Below are positions 15,509 to 22,366 of a stretch of DNA of 22,366 nucleotides, piece by piece. Source of the DNA: an uncultured Clostridium sp. GTDB lineage: Bacteria; Bacillota; Clostridia; TANB77; CAG-508. Position 1 is the stretch's first letter. The number at the start of each line of letters is the position of its first letter. Made by a program: the position numbers and the translations under genes. The notes under the pieces are model-generated. The model made no database searches, had not been told where the DNA came from, and saw only the letters and a list, made by a program, of their open reading frames with translations. The DNA lies in assembly GCA_958413095.1 (NCBI GenBank), contig CATYUF010000028.1, positions 1-22,366 of the forward strand, written 5' to 3'.

Positions 15509-16570
15509 TTATTTATTATTTATTATTTTTCCTCCGCCTAGTACTATATCATCTATATATAAAACTAATGCTTGTCCAGGAGTAATAGCCCTTTGTGGCT
15601 CTAAAAAATTAACTTCAACAGTTTTATCATCAATTTGATTAACTATCGCATCTGCTTCTTTTGCTGAATATCTTACTTTGGCTTTTACCTTCATATTTTC
15701 AATTTTATTTTCTGTTAATAAATTATTAAAGTCTGTTATTATTGCTTTTTTACTGAAAATTTCTTCTTCTTTTCCTACTACAACTTCATTTTTATCTTTA
15801 TCAAGTTTAACTACATATAACGGAAACTTACTAGATATTCCCAAACCTTTTCTCTGCCCTATTGTATATTTATATAGACCTGTATGCTTTCCTAATATAT
15901 TTCCCTCAGTATCAACAATATTTCCTTTTTTTGATTTCAAATTATTTTCTTCTAAAAATCGTACATAATTATTATCTGGTATAAAGCATATATCTTCACT
16001 ATCTTTTTTATTAGCTACTTCTAATCCGTGTGTTCTTGCTATTTCTCTTATTTCATCTTTATATTCAAACTCTCCTAAAGGAAAAATTGTATCTTGTAAT
16101 ATTTCTTTCTTTACATTGTATAAAACATAACTTTGGTCTTTTCTTATAGAATCTGATTTTTTTAGTACTTTTTGATTCCACTTTTTGTCATATTCTATCT
16201 TAGCATAATGTCCTGTTGCTAAATAATCACATCCTAATTCTTTTGCCTTTTTATGCATTATATCAAATTTTATATATCTATTACATTTTATACATGGGTT
16301 TGGTGTCTCACATATAGAATAACTATCTATAAAATCTTTTATTACATACTTGTAAAATTCTTTCTTTAATTCAATTGTTATATGTTTTATACCTAATTTT
16401 TCACAAACTTTCTTAGCATCTTTTACAGTAGTTATGTTATTGCAACTATCTCCAAATAGCTCTAAGGTTGCCCCTATTACTTCATATCCTTGTTCTTGTA
16501 ATAATATTGCCGAAACAGAACTGTCTACTCCTCCACTCATTCCAAGCAAAACTTTACCTTTTTTTTTCAT
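15509..16570 (-). CDS. mnmA: tRNA-specific 2-thiouridylase MnmA
   Basis: Adds sulfur to C2 of the wobble uridine (U34) of tRNA-Lys, -Glu and -Gln, using ATP to adenylate the base. The 353-residue protein has the PP-loop SGGVDS (12-17), the first catalytic cysteine in NPCIKCNRYIKF (Cys96 in the position equivalent to E. coli Cys102), ATGHYA (118-123), DQSYVLY (145-151), the second cysteine in SEDICFI (Cys195), and the C-terminal beta-barrels with YTIGQRKGLGI and FLEPQRAITPGQALVLY. Length and motifs are normal. It has its own promoter and a terminator after it. The sulfur donor (a cysteine desulfurase) is not in the window. Confidence 0.95.
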   Translation of the reverse strand: MKKKGKVLLGMSGGVDSSVSAILLQEQGYEVIGATLELFGDSCNNITTVKDAKKVCEKLGIKHITIELKKEFYKYVIKDFIDSYSICETPNPCIKCNRYIKFDIMHKKAKELGCDYLATGHYAKIEYDKKWNQKVLKKSDSIRKDQSYVLYNVKKEILQDTIFPLGEFEYKDEIREIARTHGLEVANKKDSEDICFIPDNNYVRFLEENNLKSKKGNIVDTEGNILGKHTGLYKYTIGQRKGLGISSKFPLYVVKLDKDKNEVVVGKEEEIFSKKAIITDFNNLLTENKIENMKVKAKVRYSAKEADAIVNQIDDKTVEVNFLEPQRAITPGQALVLYIDDIVLGGGKIINNK

Positions 16571-16649
16571 ATTTTATACCTTTCTTTATTTTTTATGTTA
16601 TTTGTTATTTTATATTTTTATTATTATTTATTTTTCAGAACTCTTTAAT

Positions 16650-16678
16650 AGAATATCATATTTTTGATGTTTTTGCAA
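16650..16678 (-). promoter_or_regulatory. Sigma-A-type promoter of mnmA
   Basis: TTGCAA (16673-16678), 17 bases, TATTCT (16650-16655) on the minus strand, giving a leader of about 75 bases. Confidence 0.5.
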
Positions 16679-16697
16679 ATTAAAATAGGTATTATAA

Positions 16698-16722
16698 AAA
16701 GCACCTCAAATATGAAGTGCCT
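16698..16722 (-). terminator. Terminator of the sigma/anti-sigma operon
   Basis: GCACTTC pairs with GAGGTGC (one G-U pair) around a 6-base loop, arms at 16714-16720 and 16701-16707, followed by TTTTTATAA on the minus strand. It lies 30 bases after the stop at 16753 in the +1 frame, which places the true end of the gene there and not at 16850. Confidence 0.7.
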
Positions 16723-16752
16723 TTCTTATTGTATAGGAAAAATCTGCTTTTC

Positions 16753-17899
16753 TTATTTTTTAATCAAATTATTTTCATCTTCCAATAAAATTTTTTCATT
16801 TATCAATTCATCAGAATGTGACCCACCTATTATTTCTCCTGTTGTTGCATCAACATAATAAGTATATCCGTAAATTTTCATTATAATTAATGACAACACA
16901 CCATACTTTTCTTTCCCTCTTTTCTGTTTCAAAAGCAACTGCATCGTCTTTTAATTTATATGTATTTTCTCCTGTCTTTTCTGTATTAAGTGTACCATTT
17001 TCATATTCTTCTTTAAAATTTTCTCTTAAATATATATCTTCATTCATTTCTTTTATTCTAATTTCAGCCTTTGTTTCTTTTATTGTTTTGTTCTTTTCTA
17101 TTTGTTTGTCTTTTTCGACTGCTATATTTATTGCTTCTTCTTTTGATATTTTCTGTTCATTATTTTCATATGGTATATTTTTTAAAGTTAAAGAATATAG
17201 TCCATTTATTGTTGGTACCCACCCAATACTTATTTGCTCTGATTTATTTATTAAGTTATCATATTTTCTATAAAAATCTGCATACCAGATATATGATGCT
17301 TCATCTGTTTCCATATTTCTTCTTAAACAAACTAACTCATATTCTCCATCATACCCTTCTGGTCTATATTTTTCTAATAATTCTTTTGCTACACTTCTAG
17401 CTTCTTCTCTTGTAATTCCATAGTTGTATGGAATTTTATAATTCCAAGTTGGAATATTTAAAAATTCTACTTTTCCACTTTCAGCATCAATTTGCATAGA
17501 TACTTTTTCAGTACTCACATACCAAATCTTATCATTTCTAAAAAAGTTCTTTGCCAAATTTAAATCCTTTATTTTTTCTTCTTCTAATCCTATTTTCTTT
17601 AAATAATTGTTTGCTATTTCTTCTGCTTTTTCTTGTGTTATGCATTCTTTTCTTTCTTCTTCTGTTAAATTTTGATTAATTTTATATTGTTTTGGTTCTT
17701 TCCATATTTTTTCACTTGCTACTGTTCCTGTCGCATATACTAATCCTGTTCCTATCCCTAGTGTAATAACAATTGTTGCTACCGTTTTTAAGATTTTAGT
17801 TGACTTTGGCATATATTTTTCCCCCTCTATAAATTCAGATATAGCTATTTTTACCTGTGATTTTTTTATTATCCTTTCTATTATTTTATTTTCTTCCAT
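16753..17899 (-). CDS. Membrane anti-sigma-like protein with PepSY/YcdB-type repeats, split by a +1 frame change at CGG
   Basis: Starts at ATG 17899 inside the end of the sigma gene (14-base overlap, AAAAGGGGG upstream), so the pair is coupled. Residues 1-36 are cytoplasmic and charged, 37-57 form one membrane helix (ILKTVATIVITLGIGTGLVYA), and the rest is an outside domain with repeated ITQEKAEEIANNYL, ITREEARSVAKELL and ISKEEAINIAVEK helices typical of PepSY/YcdB-like modules. In frame 0 the protein runs into CGG at codon 344 and stops at 16850 after RIYLLC. Skipping the C continues GYTYYVDATTGEIIGG, the expected last strand and turn of such a module, and ends at 16753, total 381 residues. 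The terminator position agrees with the longer form. Likely a membrane regulator of the adjacent sigma factor. Confidence 0.78.
16868..16870 (-). other. CGG +1 frameshift site 2
   Basis: In-frame CGG is codon 344 of the anti-sigma-like gene. The context is AAT TTA C GGA TAT ACT. Skipping C gives Gly and the strand GYTYYVDATTG. Frame 0 stops five codons after the CGG. Confidence 0.65.
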
Positions 17900-18453
17900 A
17901 GCTATACCCCCTTTTTTCTAATTCTTTTCTTAATTTCTTTCTGATTCTTGATAATCTTGATTTTGCTTTTATTTCTGTAATTCCTAATATATTGGCTATT
18001 TCTTTTATGTTTTTTGACTCGTAATAATAATATATAAAAATATTCTTATCCTCTTTTTTCATTTTTGTTAATTCTTCTGTTACTATATCTATTTTTTCTT
18101 TTTCCTCTGCTTCATTGTGTGTGTAATCAATTTTATCAGATAAATAATTTTGTAATTCGTCAATATTTTTAATATTTTCGTTTATATTTTTAATATCTCT
18201 TTTCTTTTTTCTAAGTAAATTTTTTGTTATTCCTGCTATATATGGTGAAATTTCCTTATTTATATCTAATTTTTCTTTATTTTTCCATATAGTAAGAAAT
18301 ACATCTGATGCAATTTCTTCTACATCTTCATTGCTAAATAAATATCCACTATTTTTTATAATAATATATACATATCCGAGCATATTCTTTTATTATTTTT
18401 TCTATATTAATACTTCCTTTAAAAACAAACTCCTTTATTTTCTTATTACTCAT
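17886..18453 (-). CDS. ECF-type RNA polymerase sigma factor, split by a +1 frame change at CGG
   Basis: ATG 18453 (AAAAAAGGAG upstream, spacing rather long) begins MSNKKIKEFVFKGSINIEKIIKEYA. The next codon is CGG, and frame 0 ends nine codons later. Skipping the C gives GYVYIIIKNSGYLFSNEDVEEIASDVFLTIWKN, the region 2 core, then a linker and region 4 with KEDKNIFIYYYYESKNIKEIANILGITEIKAKSRLSRIRKKLRKEL, a helix-turn-helix that reads the -35 box. The joined protein is 188 residues, normal for the family. Starting instead at ATG 18383 would remove the first helix of region 2 and has no ribosome site. Its last codons overlap the anti-sigma-like gene. A TGTTACC box upstream could be an autoregulated ECF -35, but this is tentative. 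Confidence 0.8.
18376..18378 (-). other. CGG +1 frameshift site 3
   Basis: In-frame CGG is codon 26 of the sigma gene. The context is TAT GCT C GGA TAT GTA. Skipping C gives Gly and continues region 2. Frame 0 yields only a 34-residue peptide ending at a TAG. Confidence 0.65.
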
Positions 18454-18524
18454 TTCGCTTTAAAGCTCCTTTTTTAGATATCTAACTATATATTACCATT
18501 TTTTTAATAAAGGTAACATTGACA

Positions 18525-18579
18525 TTAGAAAAAAGTAGATATTTTAAATTTAGTATCTAAAATATCTACTTTTTTCTAA
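18525..18579. terminator. Long perfect hairpin, terminator of the HsdR-N transcript
   Basis: Arms of 22 exactly complementary bases (18525-18546 and 18558-18579) with an 11-base loop, each arm including a run of six A or T. It ends transcription coming from 18723 and shields the sigma operon that begins just beyond. Confidence 0.85.
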
Positions 18580-18620
18580 TATTAGTAATTTTTATTCCAG
18601 TATCCATTATCCATATAAAT

Positions 18621-18722
18621 TTATTTTTTCAAAAATTCTTTTACTCGTAAAGGCAAATATTCTTCGTTTTTATTATTAATTACTTCATTTGTTAGATAGG
18701 CTACAAAATTCAAAGGAAAAGA
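18621..18722 (-). other. In-frame 33-codon open extension after the HsdR-N stop codon
   Basis: Directly after the TAA at 18723-18725 the same frame stays open for 33 codons (SFPLNFVAYLTNEV... to LPLRVKEFLKK) and closes with TAA at 18621. No ribosome site precedes the only TTG inside it. It may be the original C-terminus cut off by a recent stop mutation, or a readthrough product. Confidence 0.4.
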
Positions 18723-19499
18723 TTATGATTCACTTTCAGCTTGATATCTAAATGGACTTTTTCTAACACTATTCCTTACAGTGTCTTTTAATTTATCAGG
18801 TACTTGTTCCATAAAACTTTCAAATAACGAAATATCAAAATCAAAAGAAGCCATTAGTTCTTCTTCTTTTTTTATAACTGCTATAAATGTAAATAGATTA
18901 TCCTCTAATCTTGCAACATCTGTAATATAACAATTATAAAAAAATTGTTTTTCATCTCCCATAATTCCATTTCTCAAACACCATATTCCATAATCTGGTT
19001 TAAAATTAAATATATGTGGATTTATAAATGCCATTGGGCTCAAAAGTTCATATGCATCATTCCAATTTGAAAATGTAGCTTTACTTAGTTGAAATGATAA
19101 TACTGGCTCTGTTTTATTTACTTCAAAAATATTTAATTCTTTACCATTACATAAGACATATCTTTTTACTTGTATTTCTCTATTTATTGCATAACTATAT
19201 GCTTGAGCAACATTTTTTCCACTTCTTATATTCTCTAAAGGTGATTTTGCTTCAACTATATAAGCATTTTTATTATTAACTTTAATAAGATAATCTGGAA
19301 TTATTTTGCTCTTTGAACTTTTGGTTCCAAATTGAGTAAATGGATGTTCTAATTTAGGTTCTCTAATAATGCCATTAGATTCATCAGAAGTTGAATATCC
19401 TAACGCCTTTAACCATGGAGTAATGATATCTTCTCTTACATCTTGTTCATTATAATTTTTAGGTAAATTATTAAAATCAATTTTATCAAATATTCCCAT
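18723..19499 (-). CDS. Solitary type I restriction HsdR N-terminal-domain nuclease-like protein
   Basis: 258 residues. The N-terminal 140 match the HsdR N-terminal nuclease domain (HSDR_N type): EQDVREDIITPWLKALGY (18-35), then the PD-(D/E)xK core with PDY (68-70) and VEAK (82-85, Glu83 and Lys85), followed by QAYSYAINREIQVKRYVLCNG. The rest (residues 150-258) is a separate region without helicase motifs. The protein lacks the motor of HsdR, and no hsdM or hsdS gene is near, so it is not a complete restriction system. Such stand-alone proteins are common in Firmicutes and their role is unsettled. AGGAGA stands 9 bases before the ATG. An in-frame open extension follows the stop. Confidence 0.82.
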   Translation of the reverse strand: MGIFDKIDFNNLPKNYNEQDVREDIITPWLKALGYSTSDESNGIIREPKLEHPFTQFGTKSSKSKIIPDYLIKVNNKNAYIVEAKSPLENIRSGKNVAQAYSYAINREIQVKRYVLCNGKELNIFEVNKTEPVLSFQLSKATFSNWNDAYELLSPMAFINPHIFNFKPDYGIWCLRNGIMGDEKQFFYNCYITDVARLEDNLFTFIAVIKKEEELMASFDFDISLFESFMEQVPDKLKDTVRNSVRKSPFRYQAESES

Positions 19500-19619
19500 T
19501 TTTCATTCTCCTATTCCTTGTTTTATTTTAAATTTAAATTTTTGAAGCCGTATCAAAATTAAGTATTACTTATTTTTCTTTAATTTTAAGGTTGCTACAC
19601 ATTCCACATATGTGGTCGC

Positions 19620-19733
19620 TTATCTGTGGACTTGTTTCATTAACCTTGTTACTTTCACTTTCTTCACATTATCAGAGTTTACTGGTAAGTTCTCTATAAT
19701 TTTATCCATTTCCATTGTAAGTTCAACTACACT
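19620..19733 (-). pseudogene. Remnant of a fic gene (middle to C-terminal linker)
   Basis: In one frame it reads SVVELTMEMDKIIENLPVNSDNVKKV, matching NVVELTMEMDKLIMDLPVKPENAKKV of the intact Fic protein at 21167-22303; about 20 bases (CTTACAATGGAAATGGATAA-like) are nearly identical at the DNA level. The similarity then stops and the frame closes at 19620. No Fic motif or start is present. The rest of the gap 19500-19619 is AT-rich, with a 12-base palindrome at 19604-19615 and no gene that I can see. Confidence 0.7.
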
Positions 19734-19735
19734 TA

Positions 19736-20587
19736 TTAATAATTGGTATTTCTAGTCAGATGATATGGCTTTAACTCTATAGTTTTATTTCTTCCTTGAC
19801 TCCAAATATAATCATTAATATCAATTGCACATACTCTATTTTCTAATTTCTTTTTTATCAAATCAATTGCTACAAGCATATTAGCCCTTATTTCTACTTC
19901 ATATTCTGAATTTACTTCTATTTCTTTTTTGTTATCTATAATATTAGATAATTTATCACTGTATTCTAATATTCCTAAACCTCGCATTACTTGTGGAATT
20001 TTATAATCGCTACACCCTACTAAATGAGTATAATCCACTTTTATATTTTCTTTTCGTTCTCTTATAAGTAAAATATCTGATGTTAATAATTGTGCTAACT
20101 TATAAAAATAAATTTTTTTATTATTGTATATTCTTTCATCTTTAAAATCAGGAAAATTTTTTACAATAATTTCAAATAATTCTGTATCACTAGTAATATC
20201 TTTTATAAATCCATAAAAATTTCCATTCATTTTTTCATTAACTGTTTTATTAACATTTTTTATAATATTATACCTTTCTTCAAATAATGGAATCTCTATA
20301 TTTCCTTTTAATATATCTTTAAATTCTTCTTTAGTTATATTAGAAAAATCCATAGTATCGCTTTCTCTTATGTACTTTAACATTGCATATAACAATGCAC
20401 TACATCCATCTTCTTTTCCATTCTCTGTATTTATTGTCCATTTAGGATTTCCCCAAAATGAAAAATCTATTGCTTCATATTCTTGTTGTGCTACTGAACT
20501 TAGTATTGTTAATAGTAATGCTCCTGCCATTTTTAGAGTATTAATATTTTCTTCTTCAAATAAAAGTCCGATTTTCTCCAACTTCAT
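19736..20587 (-). CDS. Queuosine 5'-phosphate N-glycosylase/hydrolase (queuosine salvage, DUF2419)
   Basis: 283 residues matching the Q-salvage family (Qng1/DUF2419), which releases queuine base from queuosine 5'-phosphate so that it can be put back into tRNA. Family landmarks are in order: SFWGNPKW (43-50), DGCSALLYAML (60-70), KLAQLLTSD (163-171), GCSDYKIPQVMRGLGILEYS (191-210), SEYEVEIRA (227-235), NDYIWSQGR (258-266) and the C-terminal PYHLTRNTNY. The length is typical of bacterial members. The ribosome site is weak (GAAAGCAAGAA) but the promoter is good. No tRNA-guanine transglycosylase or queuine transporter is in the window. The flanking fic remnant and hairpin array suggest that this is a rearranged, accessory location. 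Confidence 0.85.
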   Translation of the reverse strand: MKLEKIGLLFEEENINTLKMAGALLLTILSSVAQQEYEAIDFSFWGNPKWTINTENGKEDGCSALLYAMLKYIRESDTMDFSNITKEEFKDILKGNIEIPLFEERYNIIKNVNKTVNEKMNGNFYGFIKDITSDTELFEIIVKNFPDFKDERIYNNKKIYFYKLAQLLTSDILLIRERKENIKVDYTHLVGCSDYKIPQVMRGLGILEYSDKLSNIIDNKKEIEVNSEYEVEIRANMLVAIDLIKKKLENRVCAIDINDYIWSQGRNKTIELKPYHLTRNTNY

Positions 20588-20614
20588 TTCTTGCTTTCAA
20601 TTTTTCATATTAAA

Positions 20615-20643
20615 ATATTAACACCTTATTTTTTGTATGTCAA
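20615..20643 (-). promoter_or_regulatory. Sigma-A promoter of the queuosine salvage gene
   Basis: TTGACA (20638-20643), a consensus -35, 17 bases, then TAATAT (20615-20620) on the minus strand, about 28 bases before the ATG. Confidence 0.75.
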
Positions 20644-20843
20644 TGAATGTTTTTTGAAAAATTTTTGAAACTTTAATTTGAAATTTAGCATTTTTACTTT
20701 TTAGCTAATTATTTTCAAATACACTAGTGATTTGATTTAATATTCTTAGTATATTTTTAAGACTGTTTAGTACCTTATTTATATCAAATATATGTCTATT
20801 ATACTAATATCAATACTTTTAGCATTTTATATCGTTCTGTACT

Positions 20844-20874
20844 TTCTCTGTATTTTTTATATAAATACAGAGAA
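20844..20874. repeat. Perfect 12-bp hairpin in the gap upstream of the queuosine salvage gene
   Basis: TTCTCTGTATTT and AAATACAGAGAA flank a 7-base AT loop. No U-run follows, so it is not a classic terminator. It lies in the 579-base gap 20588-21166, which otherwise holds the promoter at 20615-20643, the hairpin array, and AT-rich sequence without a convincing gene. Confidence 0.5.
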
Positions 20875-20971
20875 TTAGAAAGCTTGTCTTTCTATTTGTT
20901 TACGAAATACATTCTGTATCTCTTTCCTGCCTTTTAGTGATATTATTTAATCTATTTTGATTGTTAATTTC

Positions 20972-21165
20972 ATAAGTCAAATTTTTTAATTTTTTGACCC
21001 AAAATAATTTATAGGTCAAAATTTTCGATTTTTTGGTTCTGTGAAATTTTATAGCACGGATTTTTCCATTTTTCCGTGCCACAAAAATTTATAGCACGGA
21101 TTTTTCCATTTTTCCGTGCTATAAATTTTTGTAAAACACTTTTTTATATTTTCCGTTTTATAATT
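20972..21165. repeat. Tandem array of five hairpin units with a 39-40 bp period
   Basis: Units begin near 20972, 21011, 21051, 21091 and 21130. Each is an inverted repeat around an AT-rich loop, joined by AAAATTT-like spacers. Units 3 and 4 are nearly identical (AGCACGGA with TCCGTGC); unit 1 has GTCAAA/TTTGAC, unit 2 an imperfect GGTCAAAA/TTTTGGTTC, unit 5 TAAAAC/GTTTTA. Arms differ between units yet mostly still pair within a unit. The array starts directly after the fic stop codon. Confidence 0.7.
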
Positions 21166-21166
21166 T

Positions 21167-22303
21167 TTATTTTAAAAACAAATCAATATATTTTTGAAAA
21201 GCAAATACTTGATTTCTGCTATATCCAGTTGTTTCTATAATAATATTCTTTTCTTTGAATGCATTAATACATACATTCAAAGTTGTTGGTTTTATATCAA
21301 TTAACTCTAATATTTTCTTTCTTGAAACAATCGGTTCATCATACAATACCTCTAATACTTTTTTAGCATTTTCTGGCTTTACTGGTAAATCCATTATAAG
21401 CTTATCCATTTCCATTGTAAGCTCTACTACATTTCTAAATTTTTCTTTTGCTGTTTTTGAGGTTTCTATAACCGCTTCTAAGAAAAATTTAATCCAAGCT
21501 ATCATATCATTATGAGTTCTTACTCTTGTTAACATATCATAATATGTATCTTTATTTCTTTCAATGTAATCAGAAATATATAAACAAGATTTATAAAGCA
21601 TTCCTTTGCTTTGAATATATAATGGTATAAGTAATCTTCCTATTCTTCCATTGCCATCTAAAAATGGATGTATAGATTCAAATTGATAATGCAAAATTGC
21701 AATTTTTATTAAATCTGGTGTATCTATTTCTTCATTATTTATAAATTTTTCAAAATCTGTTAAACATTCTGCAATTTCTGTATGTGGTGGTGGAACATAT
21801 ACTGCTGTACTTGGCATACTTCCTCCAATCCAGTTTTGTGATGTCCTAAATTCTCCTGGTGTTTTGTGTTCTCCACGAACTCCTTGCATTAATATTTTAT
21901 GAAGTTCTCTTATCAATCTAGTACATACTGGAAATCCTTTTTTTATTCTTTCTATACCATAATTAGTAGCTTTTACATAGTTTTGTACTTCTTCCCAATC
22001 ATCTCTTTTTTCTGGATTAATATCTGTTATATCTAATAAATCTTCTTCTACGGTTGTTCTTGTTCCTTCAATTCTGCTTGATTTATTAGCTTCAATTTTT
22101 ACATGCATTTTAATATATAAATCTACATTTGGTATCAATAATGAATATGCGTTTAATTCTCCAATTTGTCTATTAGCTTCTGCCAATAGTTTGTCCAATT
22201 TAGTATCATCCCATCCCCAGTTATAGTTTATTTTACTAGGAATAAATGCTTTGTAGTCATTCATTTTCACATATTCACCTGATTTGTATTCTTCTAACTT
22301 CAT
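21167..22303 (-). CDS. Fic family protein, class II, with C-terminal winged helix
   Basis: A probable AMP-transferase that modifies a Tyr, Thr or Ser on a target protein. The 378-residue protein carries the inhibitory motif SSRIEG (75-80), where Glu79 normally blocks ATP until released (class II), and the full catalytic motif HPFLDGNGRIGR (212-223, His212). Upstream, GEFRTSQNWIGG and AVYVPPP match the Fic/DOC core of this group. The last 70 residues (KKVLEVLYDEPIVSRKKILELIDIKPTTLNVCINAF) look like a winged helix-turn-helix. AGGAGGC lies 7 bases before the ATG. No antitoxin partner is needed for class II, and none is adjacent. A fragment of a related fic gene lies at 19620-19733. Confidence 0.93.
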   Translation of the reverse strand: MKLEEYKSGEYVKMNDYKAFIPSKINYNWGWDDTKLDKLLAEANRQIGELNAYSLLIPNVDLYIKMHVKIEANKSSRIEGTRTTVEEDLLDITDINPEKRDDWEEVQNYVKATNYGIERIKKGFPVCTRLIRELHKILMQGVRGEHKTPGEFRTSQNWIGGSMPSTAVYVPPPHTEIAECLTDFEKFINNEEIDTPDLIKIAILHYQFESIHPFLDGNGRIGRLLIPLYIQSKGMLYKSCLYISDYIERNKDTYYDMLTRVRTHNDMIAWIKFFLEAVIETSKTAKEKFRNVVELTMEMDKLIMDLPVKPENAKKVLEVLYDEPIVSRKKILELIDIKPTTLNVCINAFKEKNIIIETTGYSRNQVFAFQKYIDLFLK

Positions 22304-22324
22304 ATATGTCGCCTCCTAGTATAA

Positions 22325-22357
22325 TAATGTTAGTTTAAGAAAATTAACTTAACATTA
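22325..22357. promoter_or_regulatory. Inverted repeat upstream of fic, possible operator
   Basis: TAATGTTA (22325-22332) and TAACATTA (22350-22357) are exact complements 17 bases apart, directly upstream of the fic ribosome site. The Fic protein has its own winged helix, so autoregulation is conceivable; the promoter itself is not clear within the window. Confidence 0.35.
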
Positions 22358-22366
22358 GTTATTTTT

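Noticed and set aside
16868..16880. Slippery heptamer A AAT TTA just before frameshift site 2, suggesting -1 frameshifting
   Set aside because: It is in the right phase for a -1 slip, but the -1 frame gives an unrelated sequence that soon stops. The family sequence lies in the +1 frame.
16753..16944. Separate 63-codon gene after the anti-sigma-like gene
   Set aside because: It has no ribosome site, its first 20 codons overlap the longer gene in another frame, and its good part is the missing C-terminus of that gene.
1230..18378. Simple sequencing or assembly indels as the cause of the three frame changes
   Set aside because: Sites 1 and 3 are not in homopolymers, and all three changes need the same extra base (C before GG) forming an in-frame CGG. 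Random errors would not share this. Read data would still be needed to exclude it fully.
19604..19615. 12-base palindrome CCACATATGTGG as an operator or recombination site
   Set aside because: A single short palindrome in the fic remnant region with no paired site and no clear promoter beside it.
20900..21082. A 60-codon minus-strand ORF across the hairpin array
   Set aside because: It starts with GTG inside the repeats, is lysine-rich because of repeat sequence, and has no ribosome site.
20972..21165. CRISPR array
   Set aside because: The units are adjacent inverted repeats with AT-rich joints. There are no unique spacers and no cas genes.

Overview
The window reads as a chromosomal segment of a very AT-rich, low-GC anaerobic Gram-positive bacterium, most likely an uncultured gut member of Clostridia. 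The reasons are AGGAGG-type ribosome sites, AGA-dominated arginine use, a Pta-AckA acetate pathway, a clostridial-type ECF sigma/membrane anti-sigma pair and a LiaF-like protein. Almost every gene is on the minus strand; the only convincing plus-strand gene is a 93-codon ORF at 15177-15455. I saw no tRNA, rRNA, CRISPR array or intact insertion sequence.

Layout, left to right (transcription mostly runs right to left): a CmpB-type membrane protein and a frame-broken TVP38/VTT protein (79-1388); a gene of unknown function followed by an MFS transporter (1794-3845); the unit pta - ackA - ackA - guaB (4094-9348); lipid metabolism with a PAP2-DgkA fusion and a DagK-type lipid kinase (9440-11455); a LiaF-like envelope-stress pair (11605-12533); an RsmB-type rRNA methyltransferase followed by a cation diffusion facilitator (12791-14960); the lone plus-strand gene; mnmA (15509-16570); a sigma/anti-sigma operon (16753-18453); then a more accessory end with a solitary HsdR N-terminal-domain protein, a fic gene remnant, a queuosine salvage glycosylase, a tandem hairpin array and a class II Fic protein (18723-22303).

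The most striking observation is that three genes here (TVP38-like, anti-sigma-like, ECF sigma) are each split by a +1 frame change, and all three changes fall exactly on an in-frame CGG codon. Skipping the C and reading the next codon as GGT or GGA (Gly) restores the family sequence each time. By my hand scan no other minus-strand gene in the window contains an in-frame CGG, although CGG occurs out of frame about 22 times in them. This looks like CGG acting as a +1 recoding signal (or four-base codon), not like random decay or sequencing error. The plus-strand 93-codon ORF is the one apparent exception, because it carries an in-frame CGG and reads well straight through it.

Smaller observations: a duplicated ackA that kept its leader sequence, a promoter nested in an upstream terminator, a perfect 18-bp inverted repeat between divergent promoters, a 33-codon in-frame extension after the HsdR-N stop, and an intergenic element with pseudoknot potential.
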